Notes under the pieces: generated by a model
The model's database searches: none
What the model saw: the letters and a program-made list of their open reading frames with translations, nothing else
Told to the model about the DNA's origin: nothing
Made by a program: the position numbers and the translations under genes
Assembly (NCBI RefSeq): GCF_963169125.1
Contig: NC_084797.1
Coordinates: 102,325,868-102,389,867 of the forward strand
DNA from: Humulus lupulus
Taxonomy: Eukaryota > Streptophyta > Magnoliopsida > Rosales > Cannabaceae
Direction of reading: 5' to 3'
Length of the DNA: 64,000 nt
In this document: in pieces, positions 11,620-23,200 of the stretch
Layout: every line of letters begins with the position of its first letter
Position numbering within the stretch: the first letter of the stretch is position 1

Positions 11620-13090
11620 TTGCCCTTGAGCATTAGGCTTTGCTTGGTACCTAGAGGTCCTCGTAACCTTGAGCATTTAGCTTTGCTTAGTTCTTAGAGG
11701 TCCCGGAACCTTGAGCATTCAACTTTACTTGGTTCCTATAGTTCCTCGGAACCTTGAGCATTCATTTTGCTTGGATCCTAGAGGTCTTTGGAACCTTGAG
11801 CAATCAGTTTTGCTTGCACTAGTACAAAACATGCTTTTAGGACACTTTTTTAGGGAACTCACCTAGATGCGAGCCCTAAAAATATCTCCTAGACTTTTTA
11901 GGACACTCATTAAGAGTCCTTAAAGAATTTCTTTTAGGACACGCTGTGCGAGCCCTAAAAACTGACGTGTGTCCTAAATGTTTGAATTTTTTTTAACAAA
12001 AGTTCCTGGGCTTTTTATGACACTTATTGAAAGTTCTTAAAGAATTTCTTTTAGGACACACAGTGCGAGCCCTAAAATCTTATGTGTGTCCTAAAAGTTT
12101 GAATAATTTTTTTAACTAAATTTTTATTATATATTAAATCAGAAAAGGAAAAAAAAAACTCAACCCATTCTCTCTCTCTCTCTCTCTCTCTTTCTTGGAT
12201 TCCCTCTCTCTTCCCCCATTTCTCTCTCTCTCTCTCTCGCAAGCTTGCTGCCCAGCCACGAATGGTGGCTCTCCGGCTACCCCCCGCCTACACGTGCTGA
12301 CCCCACCATCTTCCCCGAAACCCCCAGCCCCGTGAGCCCCTAGCCTCACGCGCCCCTAGCCTCTCGACGGAGCCTCCAAAGTTCAATGACCATGAGGGTT
12401 TCCAAAACTTTTGGGCATTTTTTGACTGCCTCGAGTCACCCCAAGCCAAATGACTACCACCACTGCATTCCTTGTGCTTTGGGCTTAAAAACCCACTAAA
12501 TGATCGGACCGAACCACCACCGTGGGGTGGTGGCGCCGCTGTCATCATCGGAACTCCGGCAGGAGCTTTGGCTACAAATAAATATTTTAAAAATTAAAAA
12601 TAAAACTTTTCAGAACTTGCAATGCAAGCCCTAAAAATATTCTGCGAGCCCTAATAAACCTCACATTTTAAGGCGAGTCCTAAAATTCTTTTTAATCTAG
12701 AGGTCCTCGGAACCTTGAGCATTCATTTTTCTTGGTTCTTAGAGGTCCTTGGAACCTTGTGCATTTATTTTTCTTTGTTCTTAGAGATCCTCGAAACCTT
12801 GAGCATTCAACTTTTCTTGGTTCCTAGAGGTCCTCGGAACCTTGAGCATTCATTTCGCTTGGTTCCTAGAGGTCCTCGGAACCTTGAAAATTTAGCTTTG
12901 GTTGGTTCCTAGAAGTCCTTAGAACCTTGAGCATTAATCTTGCTTGGTTCTTAGAGGTCCTCAGAAACTTGAGAATTCATCTTGCTTGGTTCCTAGAGGT
13001 CCTCAAAACCTTGAGCATTCATCTTTCTTGGTTCCTAGATGTCCTCAGAACCTTGAGTATTCATTTTTCTTGGCTCCTAGAGGTCCTCAG
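11620..13090 (+). repeat. 42-bp tandem repeat array of element F, split by a CACTA remnant
   Basis: Units of the form 'GGTTCCTAGAGGTCCTCGG' plus 'AACCTTGAGCATTCAT' recur with a 42-bp period (for example 12819 and 12861). About five copies lie before 11817 and about ten after 12690. Single-base changes and small gaps separate the units. The array is non-coding; open frames across it are products of the repeat. Confidence 0.85.
11817..12689. mobile_element. CACTA-like DNA transposon remnant
   Basis: It begins CACTAGTACAAAAC exactly inside a 42-bp unit, at TGCTTG|CACTAG. It carries subterminal copies of 'TTTTAGGACAC' and 'GCGAGCCCTAAAA' in both orientations, typical of CACTA ends. The right terminal inverted repeat is not intact: the array resumes at about 12690 without a matching end. 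A (CT)n tract (12168-12238) and a GC-rich patch (12240-12560) unlike its surroundings lie inside and may be captured DNA, but I cannot identify a source. Confidence 0.6.
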
Positions 13091-13336
13091 TGAAGTCAAT
13101 TAATGATACGTCCAAGGCCTAAAGTTCTGGTCCTCGTGAAGAGAAACATGGAGAGTTCACACAATAAGTCAGCCTTATGCAAACATGAAGACTGACTTGG
13201 GGGAAAATTTTTATACCCATTTTTGGAGTGTCACTACCCATCGGCCCAAATCATGCCTAAGGCCTAGTCACTTGTAACTTTGTATACTTCTTGAGCCAAG
13301 TCCAATAACTTAAGCCCACACTCAAATGTACACACT

Positions 13337-15092
13337 TGTTGGGGTTCATGATTATTTGTTGAATATAAATTTCTATTAAATCCCGAGCATATAACTAATC
13401 ATATTTATAGTGACGTAATCACAGTGGAATATAAATATGATTATATGTTCAAAATAAGTTAGTCGTAAGATTAGTCAGTGCATAGGATTTACATTGACTT
13501 GCCAATCTACGATATGATCTACTTACACATCGCAGTGTTATGTTCTTTCTAGAACATTAGCAGAGTAGATAAGATCGGATGTATTTGTTACATCTGACTA
13601 GACTGATATTGACAGTAGATAGGATAAGTAAACATACTATTATTATCTATTCTAGTCATATCATATAGTTGACCATAGGTCAACTCAATCTCCCTTCTGA
13701 GTGGTTAGTATTCTAACTGATTGTATTATTTGAGTTCTTTGACTTGTTCGTTACCAGCTTACCCTACAGACTAGCCCATACTTACATCTTGGGAACTCGA
13801 TAGTATAATTGTGTGAAAGTGTTAATCATAGATATGAACATCTATAGTTTTTGATGAAGAAGTGAAACGATGGTTTCCTTTTAGTTTGGTTCAAGGTGCT
13901 AAATGATAGAGATCTCATTTCAGTAATTTATATTAGTTTACTAAAATATCATTTACAAGGAACTAAGTGTTTTAAGGATAAAATACAATGAGGGGTAAAA
14001 TGGTATTTTAGTCTCATCTCATTGTAGACCGTCTATAGAGGATTGAGTGACAATTATGGTTGTAACAATGGATAATTAATAACACATCTATGTTTCTTAT
14101 AAAGCGTTCTATGAATTCAAGAGTGCAATTCTGATTCTTTAGTGGAGTCACGAGGAATTAATAAGTTATTAAATTTATTTGTTAAATTTATGATAACTTA
14201 TTAGAGCTTGATTTCATAGGCCCATGGTCCCCACTGTACCATGGATAAAATCATCAAGATTGTCTCAATTAATTGATTTAATTATCAATTAGAATTATCA
14301 AAGTTGACCAGGTCAATTTTGGATAGTTTCACAAAGTTATACAATTTAGAGAAGAAAAGAGATTTTAGGACAGATTTACTAATTAAGACAAATTGGTGTC
14401 CAAATTAATAAATAAGTTTAAATCAAGGTTCAAATTATAAATAATTAATTTAATAAAGGATTTAAATAATTATTTAATTAATTAAATCAATAGAAAATAA
14501 TACAGGCATTGATTTTAAGTCCAACGGGCTTATAATTAAATGAGAAATTTAACGGGCCTAAAGCCCATGCGAATTTCGACCTAATGGCTGATATTATCTA
14601 TTATTTTATTGATTTTTTAATTAAAATAAATGATCTAATTGATCCTATAAAAGAAATGCTAAGTGAGAGTTGAAAATATATGATTGAGAAGATCAGAAGA
14701 CCTATTCTTGATGCTCTAAGTTTTATATTCTCTTTACAACATAAGTCATTTTCTAAGCCTCAATTTTTCTCTTCTATTCTTCTCTTTGTAATCATCTCAT
14801 GTGTTGAGAATTTCCCACTCTAGTCTAGGTGATTCTAAGGATACTTTGGAAGGCTGTAAAAAAATTGAAGAACGGTTCAGTTTCTTGGTGATACCCTGCG
14901 ACAGAAAGGATACAAGGGCTAGAGAAACTGAAGGAATGACTCATTCATTCCGCTGCGTATAATGTAAGTGTTCTTATCATTATTTCTGTTTGAATTCAAT
15001 TTTTAGAAACATGTTCTACGTTGTCTCATATTAATTTGTTTAATATAAGATCTACATGAAAAGAAACAATATCTTGTATAAGTTTCCCAACA
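13337..15092 (+). repeat. 5' LTR of element H
   Basis: 1,756 bp with matching 7-bp inverted ends TGTTGGG / CCCAACA. A possible TSD is ACACT (13332-13336), without a clear partner. Confidence 0.65.
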
Positions 15093-17480
15093 ACTGGCCT
15101 CAAAGCCTTTGGTAATCTTTATTTTCATGCATGAACATGGTAAAATTGAATTATTTGATGTGTTGAGTAATTAGATGGATTTCATGATTTTTACGATGCA
15201 TATTGAATTTTATGTGATTATTAGCATATTTGAGCTATTTTGTTGTGTTTTCTTTGCAAATAATTTTTATATAAATGTTTTATTTGATGTAAAACTTGGT
15301 AAAAATTATTTAGAAAACATTTTTGGGTTGAAAAATTACAGAAATTTCATTATTTTTTTTTCTTTCGGGCAGTGATCGCGACCTGGGTAACAGGGGCCAG
15401 TGGCCTCGACCACCATTAACCACTGGTTGCGGCTAGGACGCAAAAAATTCCCAAATTGGTCCAGTGGCCGTGCCCTGCGATGAATTTTTCTTAAAATTTG
15501 ATTTTTGAATGTATTTTTTAATAGGTTAATATAAAAATATCAGATCTTTTCTATTCTTTAAAAATATATTTTTTTTGAAATACAATATTTTTGTTGTTTG
15601 ATCTTTTGAAAAATAGATATTTTCTACAAAGATTCAAATACAAATTTAAAAATAGGTTAACTTATTAATTTTAAATATTTAATATATTAAAATACTAGAA
15701 TTAATTTATTAGATATTACATGTATTTTTTAAATACTTGATATTGTTTGAAATATTTTATTTGAAAATAATAATATTATTAATTTATGAGATATTACATA
15801 TATTTTTTAAATACTTGATATTTTTTGAAATCTTTTATTTGAAAATAATAATATGTGATTATTCTATAGATTTTAATATTTAAATAATTTGAAAATTGAA
15901 AATTTGTTGACTAGATATTTTTATGGATATTTGAATCTGTTTAATTGTTTTAGAAATTTTTTCAAAAATAGTAGTTGATATTTGTTTTAAAATTTATAAC
16001 TGTTTAAATTTTTAAAAATATCACATTTTTCCAACCTATTAATAAAATATTTTTTAATAAATGGGATTTAAATGAACTTTGGTTAATTGTTGATAAATCC
16101 TATTTAAATTAAATTAATATTTTTCAAAATGACCTAATCTAAGTTGATTGTTGATAAATGAAATTTAAATTAACTTTTGTTAATTGTTGATAAATTTAAT
16201 TTAGATTGACTTATTTATTTTTTTACAAAATTTAATTAATTCAAATTTTGGATAAATTCTTGAAAATTAATTGTGGTATTGTGATATTTTGTATAAATTC
16301 ATAGACTTGCTCATATAGTAGCATGATTAGACTCATCCAATTATAACATATATGTTTGCTCTATATGTTATATTTTTGCAATTGGGCTTAGATGCATATA
16401 GTGACCCATATGTTTGCTTAATATATAGATTTTTCCAAATAAAATATTCATAAAATGATAGGTTTTATTTGAGCCCATTAGAAAATGTCAAGTTTAAATT
16501 CCTTTCTTGTGTGTGATTCCACTTGTAAAGGCCCATTTGCTTTGCATGACTATAGTGAGCCTAATCAATTAATAACAATTAATAAAACGAAGGTTTAAAT
16601 TCTTGTCTTTTGGATCTTGTGTGGAAGTTAGGAGGCCTTAGTAGTGGAAACGACATACTGGACTCAGTCCTCCTCTATGCAAGCCCAATTGTTAAGGCCT
16701 ATTTGCCTAAGTTGGACTTAATTGTATATGTTCATTATATTAGTTAAACCTAAATATAGATTAGCAACAAATTAATTATAAATTAATTGAATTTGTTTCA
16801 ATGTGACACTTTAGAATTAATAGAAGATTATAAGACTTTAATTTTCAAAATTCTAATCTTACAATTTTTTGGAGAACCATAGTCATTAATTTTTGAAAAT
16901 TAATAATAAAAATACTATTTTTATAATGAGCTTATTTTAAGAATTATATTCGATCCCTACCGTTGGTTTAACAAAGTCAATAACTTAATGGGGCCTCAAG
17001 ACGCTTTGATTCGTCCCCCTACAGAAGGTGTTAATTAGTTATTTTGACAAGGTTAGATTTCGAAAGATAGATAATTGTAGGTCAAATTCTACTAGACTCA
17101 CCCTACGGTGACTACTAGGACTAAATCTATTGATTATCGAAACCGTGGGTCTAGCTCATAAAATAAGATATTTTGTTTTCTTATTTTGATCGAATAGTAG
17201 GTTGTTAATAATGGTGTCCATTTTTAAATGAGTTTAAAACTCTATTTAACTAGTGGTATATTTTTACTCTCGCCAACCGGAACAACGATATCATAGAATA
17301 GTTAAAACCTTAAAGAAATAGAGATATGATAGATTTTGGTATTTTTTCCATATCTTACATATTTATGGTATATGTTGTACTATTTCTTGAAATTAGAGTG
17401 AATAGAAGTTTTATTGAGCAAAATAAATTTATATTTTATTGATAATTGGTAGTTTTATGTATGGTTGTGTCTACTTCCAT
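13337..17480 (+). mobile_element. Element H: LARD-like non-coding LTR retrotransposon, truncated, inside the right LTR of F
   Basis: A long LTR (13337-15092) opens TGTTGGGG and closes TTTCCCAACA, so its ends are inverted repeats. 'CTGGCCTCAAAGCC', resembling a degraded methionine-type primer site, follows at 15094. The 2.4 kb after that is non-coding, including a T/A-rich stretch and a GC-rich patch at 15370-15480. No second LTR copy is visible before F's LTR resumes near 17490, so the right end is missing or deleted. No gag or pol blocks were found in any frame. Confidence 0.6.
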
Positions 17481-17489
17481 CATTTCTCA

Positions 17490-17795
17490 ACTTTCGATGG
17501 AGAAAAAGGAAGGGAAAAAAAGGGCGTTGGCAACTTTTTACAGAGAGAGCTCTCCATCTTCAATGGGTTAAATAATTAAAAGTTAAATACAAATATAATT
17601 CATGGCTTGCAAGATCAATGACAGTGACTATGGGAATGTAGGCCATCTTTTTGGGGCTGAACCACTATAAAACTCTCTCTATCAATTATTTCTGGGTACT
17701 AGAAACTTCTCATGTACTTTATTTAGCTCTCACAAATCTTCTCAATTATTATTTTTTGGGTGTTAGACAAGTTAACAAAAAAAAAAGAGTCAACA
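17490..17795 (+). repeat. Second half of the 3' LTR of element F
   Basis: Matches 11030-11306 through 'CAACTTTTTACAGAGAGAGC', the GGCTGAACCACTATAAAA block and a GAGTCAACA end. It is followed directly by TSD copy ATATC. Confidence 0.8.
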
Positions 17796-17800
17796 ATATC

Positions 17801-18877
17801 TTAACGTCATATATAATTTAAATTTAAATTTGAATTCTAATTTGATTTATTTGGATTTTTTGTAATGGATTTGAACTTTTTATTTAAATGATGTATATAA
17901 TTTATCCATACATTTATATTATTTATATAAAGGAGAGTCCCAAGGAGATGGTGTGACACTCTAAAATTGTTCTAAATCACTCTATTTATTTTCTTATTCT
18001 TTTATTCGACTTTTTAAAAAATATATTTATTTAAACTACTTTTTTTTTAATATATAATAATCATAATTAACTCTATTTTATTTTAGTTTAGTTTCTAAAT
18101 ATCTATCTATATATACCTATTTGTAACGTTTTGATAAAACATGGGGTCCAATTTTTTTTTTTTAAATAAAGGGTCTAAACAGGTAATTGAATACATGTGG
18201 TTCAAAAAATCTTTCTATATACACATATTTTTAACGTTTTGACAAAACACGAGGTCCAAAAGTTATTTTTTTAAATAAATAATTTAATTTACCATTTTAA
18301 AAATAAAATGTCCAAATAGTAATCAACCAACATACATGTGGTTCAAATAATATATCTATATATACCTATTTTTAATATTTTGACAAAACACGAGGTCCAA
18401 AAATTAATTTTTTTAAAATAAAGGGTCTAAGCAGGTAATCGAATACATGTGATTCAAATAATCTATCTATATATACCTATTTTTTACGTTTTGCCAAAAA
18501 CATGAGGTCCAAAAGTTAATTTTTAAAAATAAAATGTCACAACAGGTAATCGGCTAAAATAGAGTGTTCAAATAATCGATTTATCTATTTCTATTTTTAA
18601 TCTTTTGAAAAAATACGAGGTCTATAAGTTAATTTTTATAAATAAAGGGTAATCAACCAAAATAACAATTACAAAATACTATGCGAAGTGGGATTTTATT
18701 TTCTGGTTGTATATTAAAAGATGGATTTTAATTGGAATAATTGAGTTGCGCATAAACTAGTAAAAAATCATTTATAAATATTTGAAATGTAATCTATATT
18801 TTATAAATATATAGAAAATTAAGTGTTTTTATTGGTCTTTTGAAATTTTTTAGAACTTAACACACTTGATTATAATG
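17801..18877. repeat. AT-rich region with about 110-bp tandem repeats, possibly Helitron-derived
   Basis: From about 18100 to 18660 there are five copies of a unit containing 'CTATATATACCTATTTTTAACG', a 'TTTTGACAAAACACGAGGTCC' block and 'AATACATGTGGTTCAA'. Spacings between units are 109, 141, 112 and 113 bp. The array follows 'TATATAAAGGAGAGTCCC' (17927), and CTAGT occurs at 18767. These resemble Helitron-type ends, but no hairpin or Rep/helicase coding sequence is visible. Confidence 0.45.
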
Positions 18878-18882
18878 TGTTC

Positions 18883-19770
18883 TGTTTACCGAGTTTTTCG
18901 GAAACGAATACAAACAAAATAATAAAAAGGTAAGAACTGTAGAAGTGCAGAAATATAAATAGACAAACAGGTTTTTTACGTGGTTCAGGCGTTAACGAGC
19001 CCTAGTCCACGAGTCGATGTTATTATACTTGTAGAGAATTACAGTAAAATGGCTGGTGTACAAGAACCTCACAAACTCACAATGTTTCTCTCGGGTTCTC
19101 TTGAAGAAGATGAAGCTAGAGAGATTTTGGCAGAGTTCTTGCTATTTTTTCTGTTGGCCTCCCCCCCCCCCCCCCTATCGTAAAATGAGGAGGTCTTTAT
19201 AGCTAGAGTTTTGGATTAGGGTTTTACTCTGCCCCCATGAGTCTTAATTACACCAGCCGTAAATAGGGGATACAATTACCGTAGTCGCATGGCTACAAGG
19301 CTCTACGTAGGTATAATTACATGAAAATATGGGGAATGTAAAAAGGCAGCTGTCTTTTCCAGGCTGTCAGCGGAACAGTAGGCGAAAATGCACTTTTAGG
19401 CGTGCTGGGATGTGTGCGGCCTCGACCTGTCAGGCGGGATCCTGTGTCAGGTGAGTATCATTCCAACTATGCCTCCTCCGTGACTCGACCGCTTGGTCTT
19501 CTTCCGTGCGAGGCACGGAACTGTATCCGCGAAGGTAACCTGAAGAGCTTCTCCTGGAAGGACCTTCCCCGAAGGATATCCCTTCGGGAGTCCGGGAGAA
19601 TTGACGAGCTTCCGGGTCGCGGTTGCTTGAAAGAGTGTGCTAGACACTAAACGGGAGAGGCGAAGCCTTTCTGTCCATCCGCGAGCCCTGGTCACCCTTC
19701 GTGAAAGACTTTGATAATTCTGCTTCCCCGAGGCTATCCATCTAAACGCTATCCGGAAATCTGGATAACA
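18883..19770 (-). repeat. 3' LTR of element B
   Basis: On the plus strand it runs from TGTTTACCGAG to CTGGATAACA. It includes a run of 15 C (19161-19175) that is only 8 C in the other copy. The TGAACCACGTAAAA block lies near 18975 on the minus strand. Confidence 0.95.
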
Positions 19771-19784
19771 TTTACCCCCCAAGG
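19771..19784 (-). promoter_or_regulatory. Polypurine tract of element B
   Basis: On the minus strand CCTTGGGGGGTAAA directly abuts the 3' LTR. This is the expected plus-strand primer. Confidence 0.8.
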
Positions 19785-20236
19785 TCACGGAGCTTGAGAG
19801 GTCCGAGAGCTTGTACAGTCCTCCGGGTGTTCTGGTCTCTAGATTAGACGAGGGGTCACCTCCTGTGTTCCTGGAAGGGTTCCTTTTTCCCTTCTGAGTG
19901 TTAGTACGAAAAAGAAAAGGAAATTTCTTCCGTTTGAACTCAAGTACTCAAGTGTGGCGAGGGCCACACGTCATGCAGGGAATGGCTCTGTGATCAAGAC
20001 GTGTGCGTGAGGCGACTGGCTGAGTATGCGTGCGTCAGGCGTCTGAGTAGTGATTTGACGGTATTTAATGGTACACCGGGCCCGAGATGGTACAATGATG
20101 GGAAATAAATACTTTATTCCCATCCGAGGAGTCATAAATGGGACCGGCACTTCATCCCCAGCCGTCGGATCTGATGCATGCGGTATGGGAAGATCGGGAC
20201 CGTCCATTTGTGGAATTCGAAATGACTTCGTTCCTG
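19785..20236. other. Region between polypurine tract and antisense promoter of B
   Basis: GC-rich, non-coding sequence of 450 bp with no recognisable domain. Presumed to hold upstream control sequence for the antisense gene. Confidence 0.4.
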
Positions 20237-20245
20237 CTATAAGAA
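20237..20245 (+). promoter_or_regulatory. Candidate TATA box of the antisense gene of B
   Basis: CTATAAGAA lies about 30 bases upstream of a pyrimidine-rich stretch (CCCTTCTTCCTCTTTACGC, from 20268) suited to a plant transcription start. It is followed by two short GT-AG bounded leader exons. Element E has TATAAATAG at the equivalent place. Confidence 0.55.
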
Positions 20246-20267
20246 CGAGGGAACAGACCCTTCTTCC

Positions 20268-23200
20268 TCTTTACGCTTTCAAATTCTCGAGCTTTCAGGT
20301 TATCAGATTCCCAAATCTTCGAACTCTCAAGCTTCCTTTCCTTCGAATTCGCCACTTCTTTTGGTAAGGAATCCAGGAACTTTTCTTTTGATTTGGCAGT
20401 AGGATTGTTCGCCGAAGTTCTAGGTTTGAATCGTTGCTTGTCTTTGCAGCCTTTACTTCACGTGTTCGTGCGGTGCAGTGACCCGGTTACTCCCTCAATC
20501 TTCAACTACCCGACTACCAGTAAGTATTTTTACTTTGCTTTTTCCTTCTAAACCTCAGATTGTTGATAGTTGTTAGGGTTGAGTTTTCTGCCGGTGTCAT
20601 CTTTATGCATGCGTGAATAGGGCTTTGATAGGCATGTGACTGGTGTGAGTCAATAAGTCATTTCTTTGCATGCTTTGACGATTTGCTTTTGGAAAGTTGT
20701 TTCCCGTCTGCTTGTGCTGTTCTGGTTTGTTATTTTAGGGCATAAGCGTGAACGCCTTTGGGGTGTCTTCCCCTGGGAAAACACTTCTCTCGGCGGGCTT
20801 AGGCTCGAAGTTTGAATCTGGTTCCTTGCTGTCCTCCGGGTGGCATGGTGCCAAACCCTCGGCAAGCTCGGTGGGAGCCTCTCCAAGCAGTTTTCGGGGA
20901 GGGTCTCCCCGACGCCTTTAATACCGTTAGGGTATGACAAGGGTGCTGACTGCTTGGAGTGTTTTCTTCTTTGTTTCTTTTGCTCAGTGACGAACACCTC
21001 AAAGGAACAAATCATCGCTGCGGTAGAGGCTGAAACTGCCCAGGAGCAAGGTTCCCCTGTTGCCGGCGCAAAGGGGAAAGCAAAATCTAAGGTGGCCGCG
21101 GCTAGCCCACCGACTATCAACAGTTCCATCTGGGAGATGGACCAGAAGCCGAACCTGTTCAGGAACTACGGCATGCTGGAGCTGTATTCCTCAGAGGCAG
21201 GCCTGAAGAACATCCCAGGCCTGATGTGGCACCGTCTGTCGGTGCTGGGTGAGTCTGCCAGTCAGAGTCATGAGGGTTTTGGTGCCTGGAGCTGGGCACA
21301 CATAGTGTGTGGGGCACACTTGCCCCTAAGAAGTTATTTTGCCAACTTCTGCGTGAAGGCGGGGATTGCCCCCTTCCAGTTGATTCCCCCCAGCTACAAG
21401 CTTCTAGCGGGGTGGTATATCTTTTGCAAGTCCCGGGACCTGAAGGCCCCTACCCCGGAGGACGTGCTATACTTCTATGGGCTTAAGTCTCAGCCCATGA
21501 GAGGTCATGCAGACAAGGTGGGGTTTTATAGGCTGGAGAGGTATCCGGACGTGATGTGTCCCACATGTCATACCGCGAGGGTTCCAGATCTCCGGGAGTA
21601 CTGGTTCCTGACGACTGGCTTCCCATTGAAGAGGGTGCCAGCTGTATCTTTGGACTTCAAAGTCCCTGGTAAGTGCTCCTTCCTCTCTTTTTTAACTTTG
21701 TTTCTTTACGTTTGGTTTGCCTTCCGGGAGGATCTCTAACACTCGTGCTTGGATTTTTCAGAAGCCGTCCCGCGGACACCTCGCTGTGCGGAGATGATAA
21801 GGAGGTCAAACTTCTACGAGGGGCTCTCGGAGGAAGAGCTGAAGGTGGAAGGACTTGTGACCACCGAATCTTTGAGGGAGTATGGGCTACTCGCCTCTTT
21901 CCAAAATATTGAGCCAGTGAGTGGCAGGGGGCAAAGTCAGGTGTCAGCTAACGTCCGGGAGCAGATTGCCCTGAAGCTGTCCAAGGTGATCTGCCAGGCA
22001 GCCCAGGACGAGAATAATTTATCCCCCAGTTGGGCGGAGAGGTTCCCCGACCCCCAGTCGGAGGAAGAAGAAATCGAGGCTCGCCACGCCGCAGCTTACC
22101 CCAATGAAGGGACTCTAGGAGCTGGTACCTCCGGGAAAGGTAAGACTAGCTTTCGATTGATCCACACCCCCAGCCTGTCTGAGGTTTCCCGGACTTCTCA
22201 GGTGGGGTTCGATCCCCGCTTCCTTAGGCTAGATCCGCGTAGGATACCCTTTGACAGATATCGCGATAGGGTAGATGAGCTCCTCGGGTGTTTGAGTGAC
22301 GGTAGTCTGCCAGAAGGTGTCACCATGGTTGACCCTTCTTCCCTCAGCATGTCATTCCCGGACTTCAAGGAGTACGGGAGCTTCCTGGAGCAGGAAGCGG
22401 TGTCTTGTTTTGCTCGGGGAAGGCCATCCACGTTTCTCGTGCATGGTCGTCCTTTTCAAACTTTTCTCTTTTTTGTTTCTTGTTCCCTGCTGGTAGACTT
22501 GTTTGTGCTTTTATGTTGTGGCTTGTTTTGTTTTCTGCTTATCTTTTTTCACATCGCTTGCTGGTTGGTTAACCTTGCTTCGTACATTTCTTGCAGAACA
22601 TCCCGAAGCAAAGATGTTGGGGAGAGCTACCTCACTTATCAAGAAGGCCGCCACCAGCCAAGACCTGCCCAAGGGGAAAGGACGAAAGGCCGGAGCTGGT
22701 AGGGGAGGTAAAGCTGCCACACCCAAGAAGACAAGTGGCGAGGCGCAAGGGTCTCTGGTGGTGGAGAGGGCAATCGTGCCCGTGGTGGAGATGCCTCCTG
22801 TCAAGGGGCCTTCCGAGAACATGGTGGTCTTGAGTAGTAGCAGCGAGGGGGAAGGTCTTGTGTTCCCCGCGAAGATGGCCGGGGTGAGCAAGCGCCCCGG
22901 AGGAGAGGCTGAGGGCGACAAGAAGAAACGCCTTAGACATTCTTCTCCCGGAGGTGATGGAGACCTCCGGGCTGCGCGCAGTCCTCGCCAGACTACCCCC
23001 ACCCAGCAGCAAACACAACCCCAACAGCAAAAGCAACAGCAACAACAACAACAACAAAGACAATCAACACCGCCACAGCAGCAGCAAAAACAACAGCAAC
23101 ATCAGCAGCAACACCAAACCGGGGCGGTAGTGTCTTCGCTACCGTCCCTAATACCCCGTCTACCTCCTCCTCCAGTCCAGAGGGAGTCCACCATTTCGGG

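Larger units (their letters stand above)
10859..17795 (+). mobile_element. Non-autonomous LTR element F (Tat-type signals), interrupted by two later insertions
   Basis: TSD ATATC flanks the element at 10854-10858 and 17796-17800. The left LTR is 10859-11306. The right LTR is split into about 13210-13336 and about 17490-17795 by element H. A primer-binding site TGGTGCTTTCATTGAGAGC, also found in elements B and C, follows the left LTR. A purine tract (ACTTGGGGGAAAATTT) precedes the right LTR. The internal 1.9 kb has no coding region; it holds 42-bp tandem repeats and a CACTA remnant. Without the insertions the element would be near 2 kb, so it must have used another element's proteins. Confidence 0.8.

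Noticed and set aside
12715..12912. 65-codon ORF in the 42-bp array
   Set aside because: 42 is divisible by three, so the frame is a repeat product.
20650..21129. Minus-strand ORF of 159 codons in element B
   Set aside because: It lies opposite the antisense gene's first coding exon and intron, with no recognisable domain; the plus-strand spliced frame explains the region.
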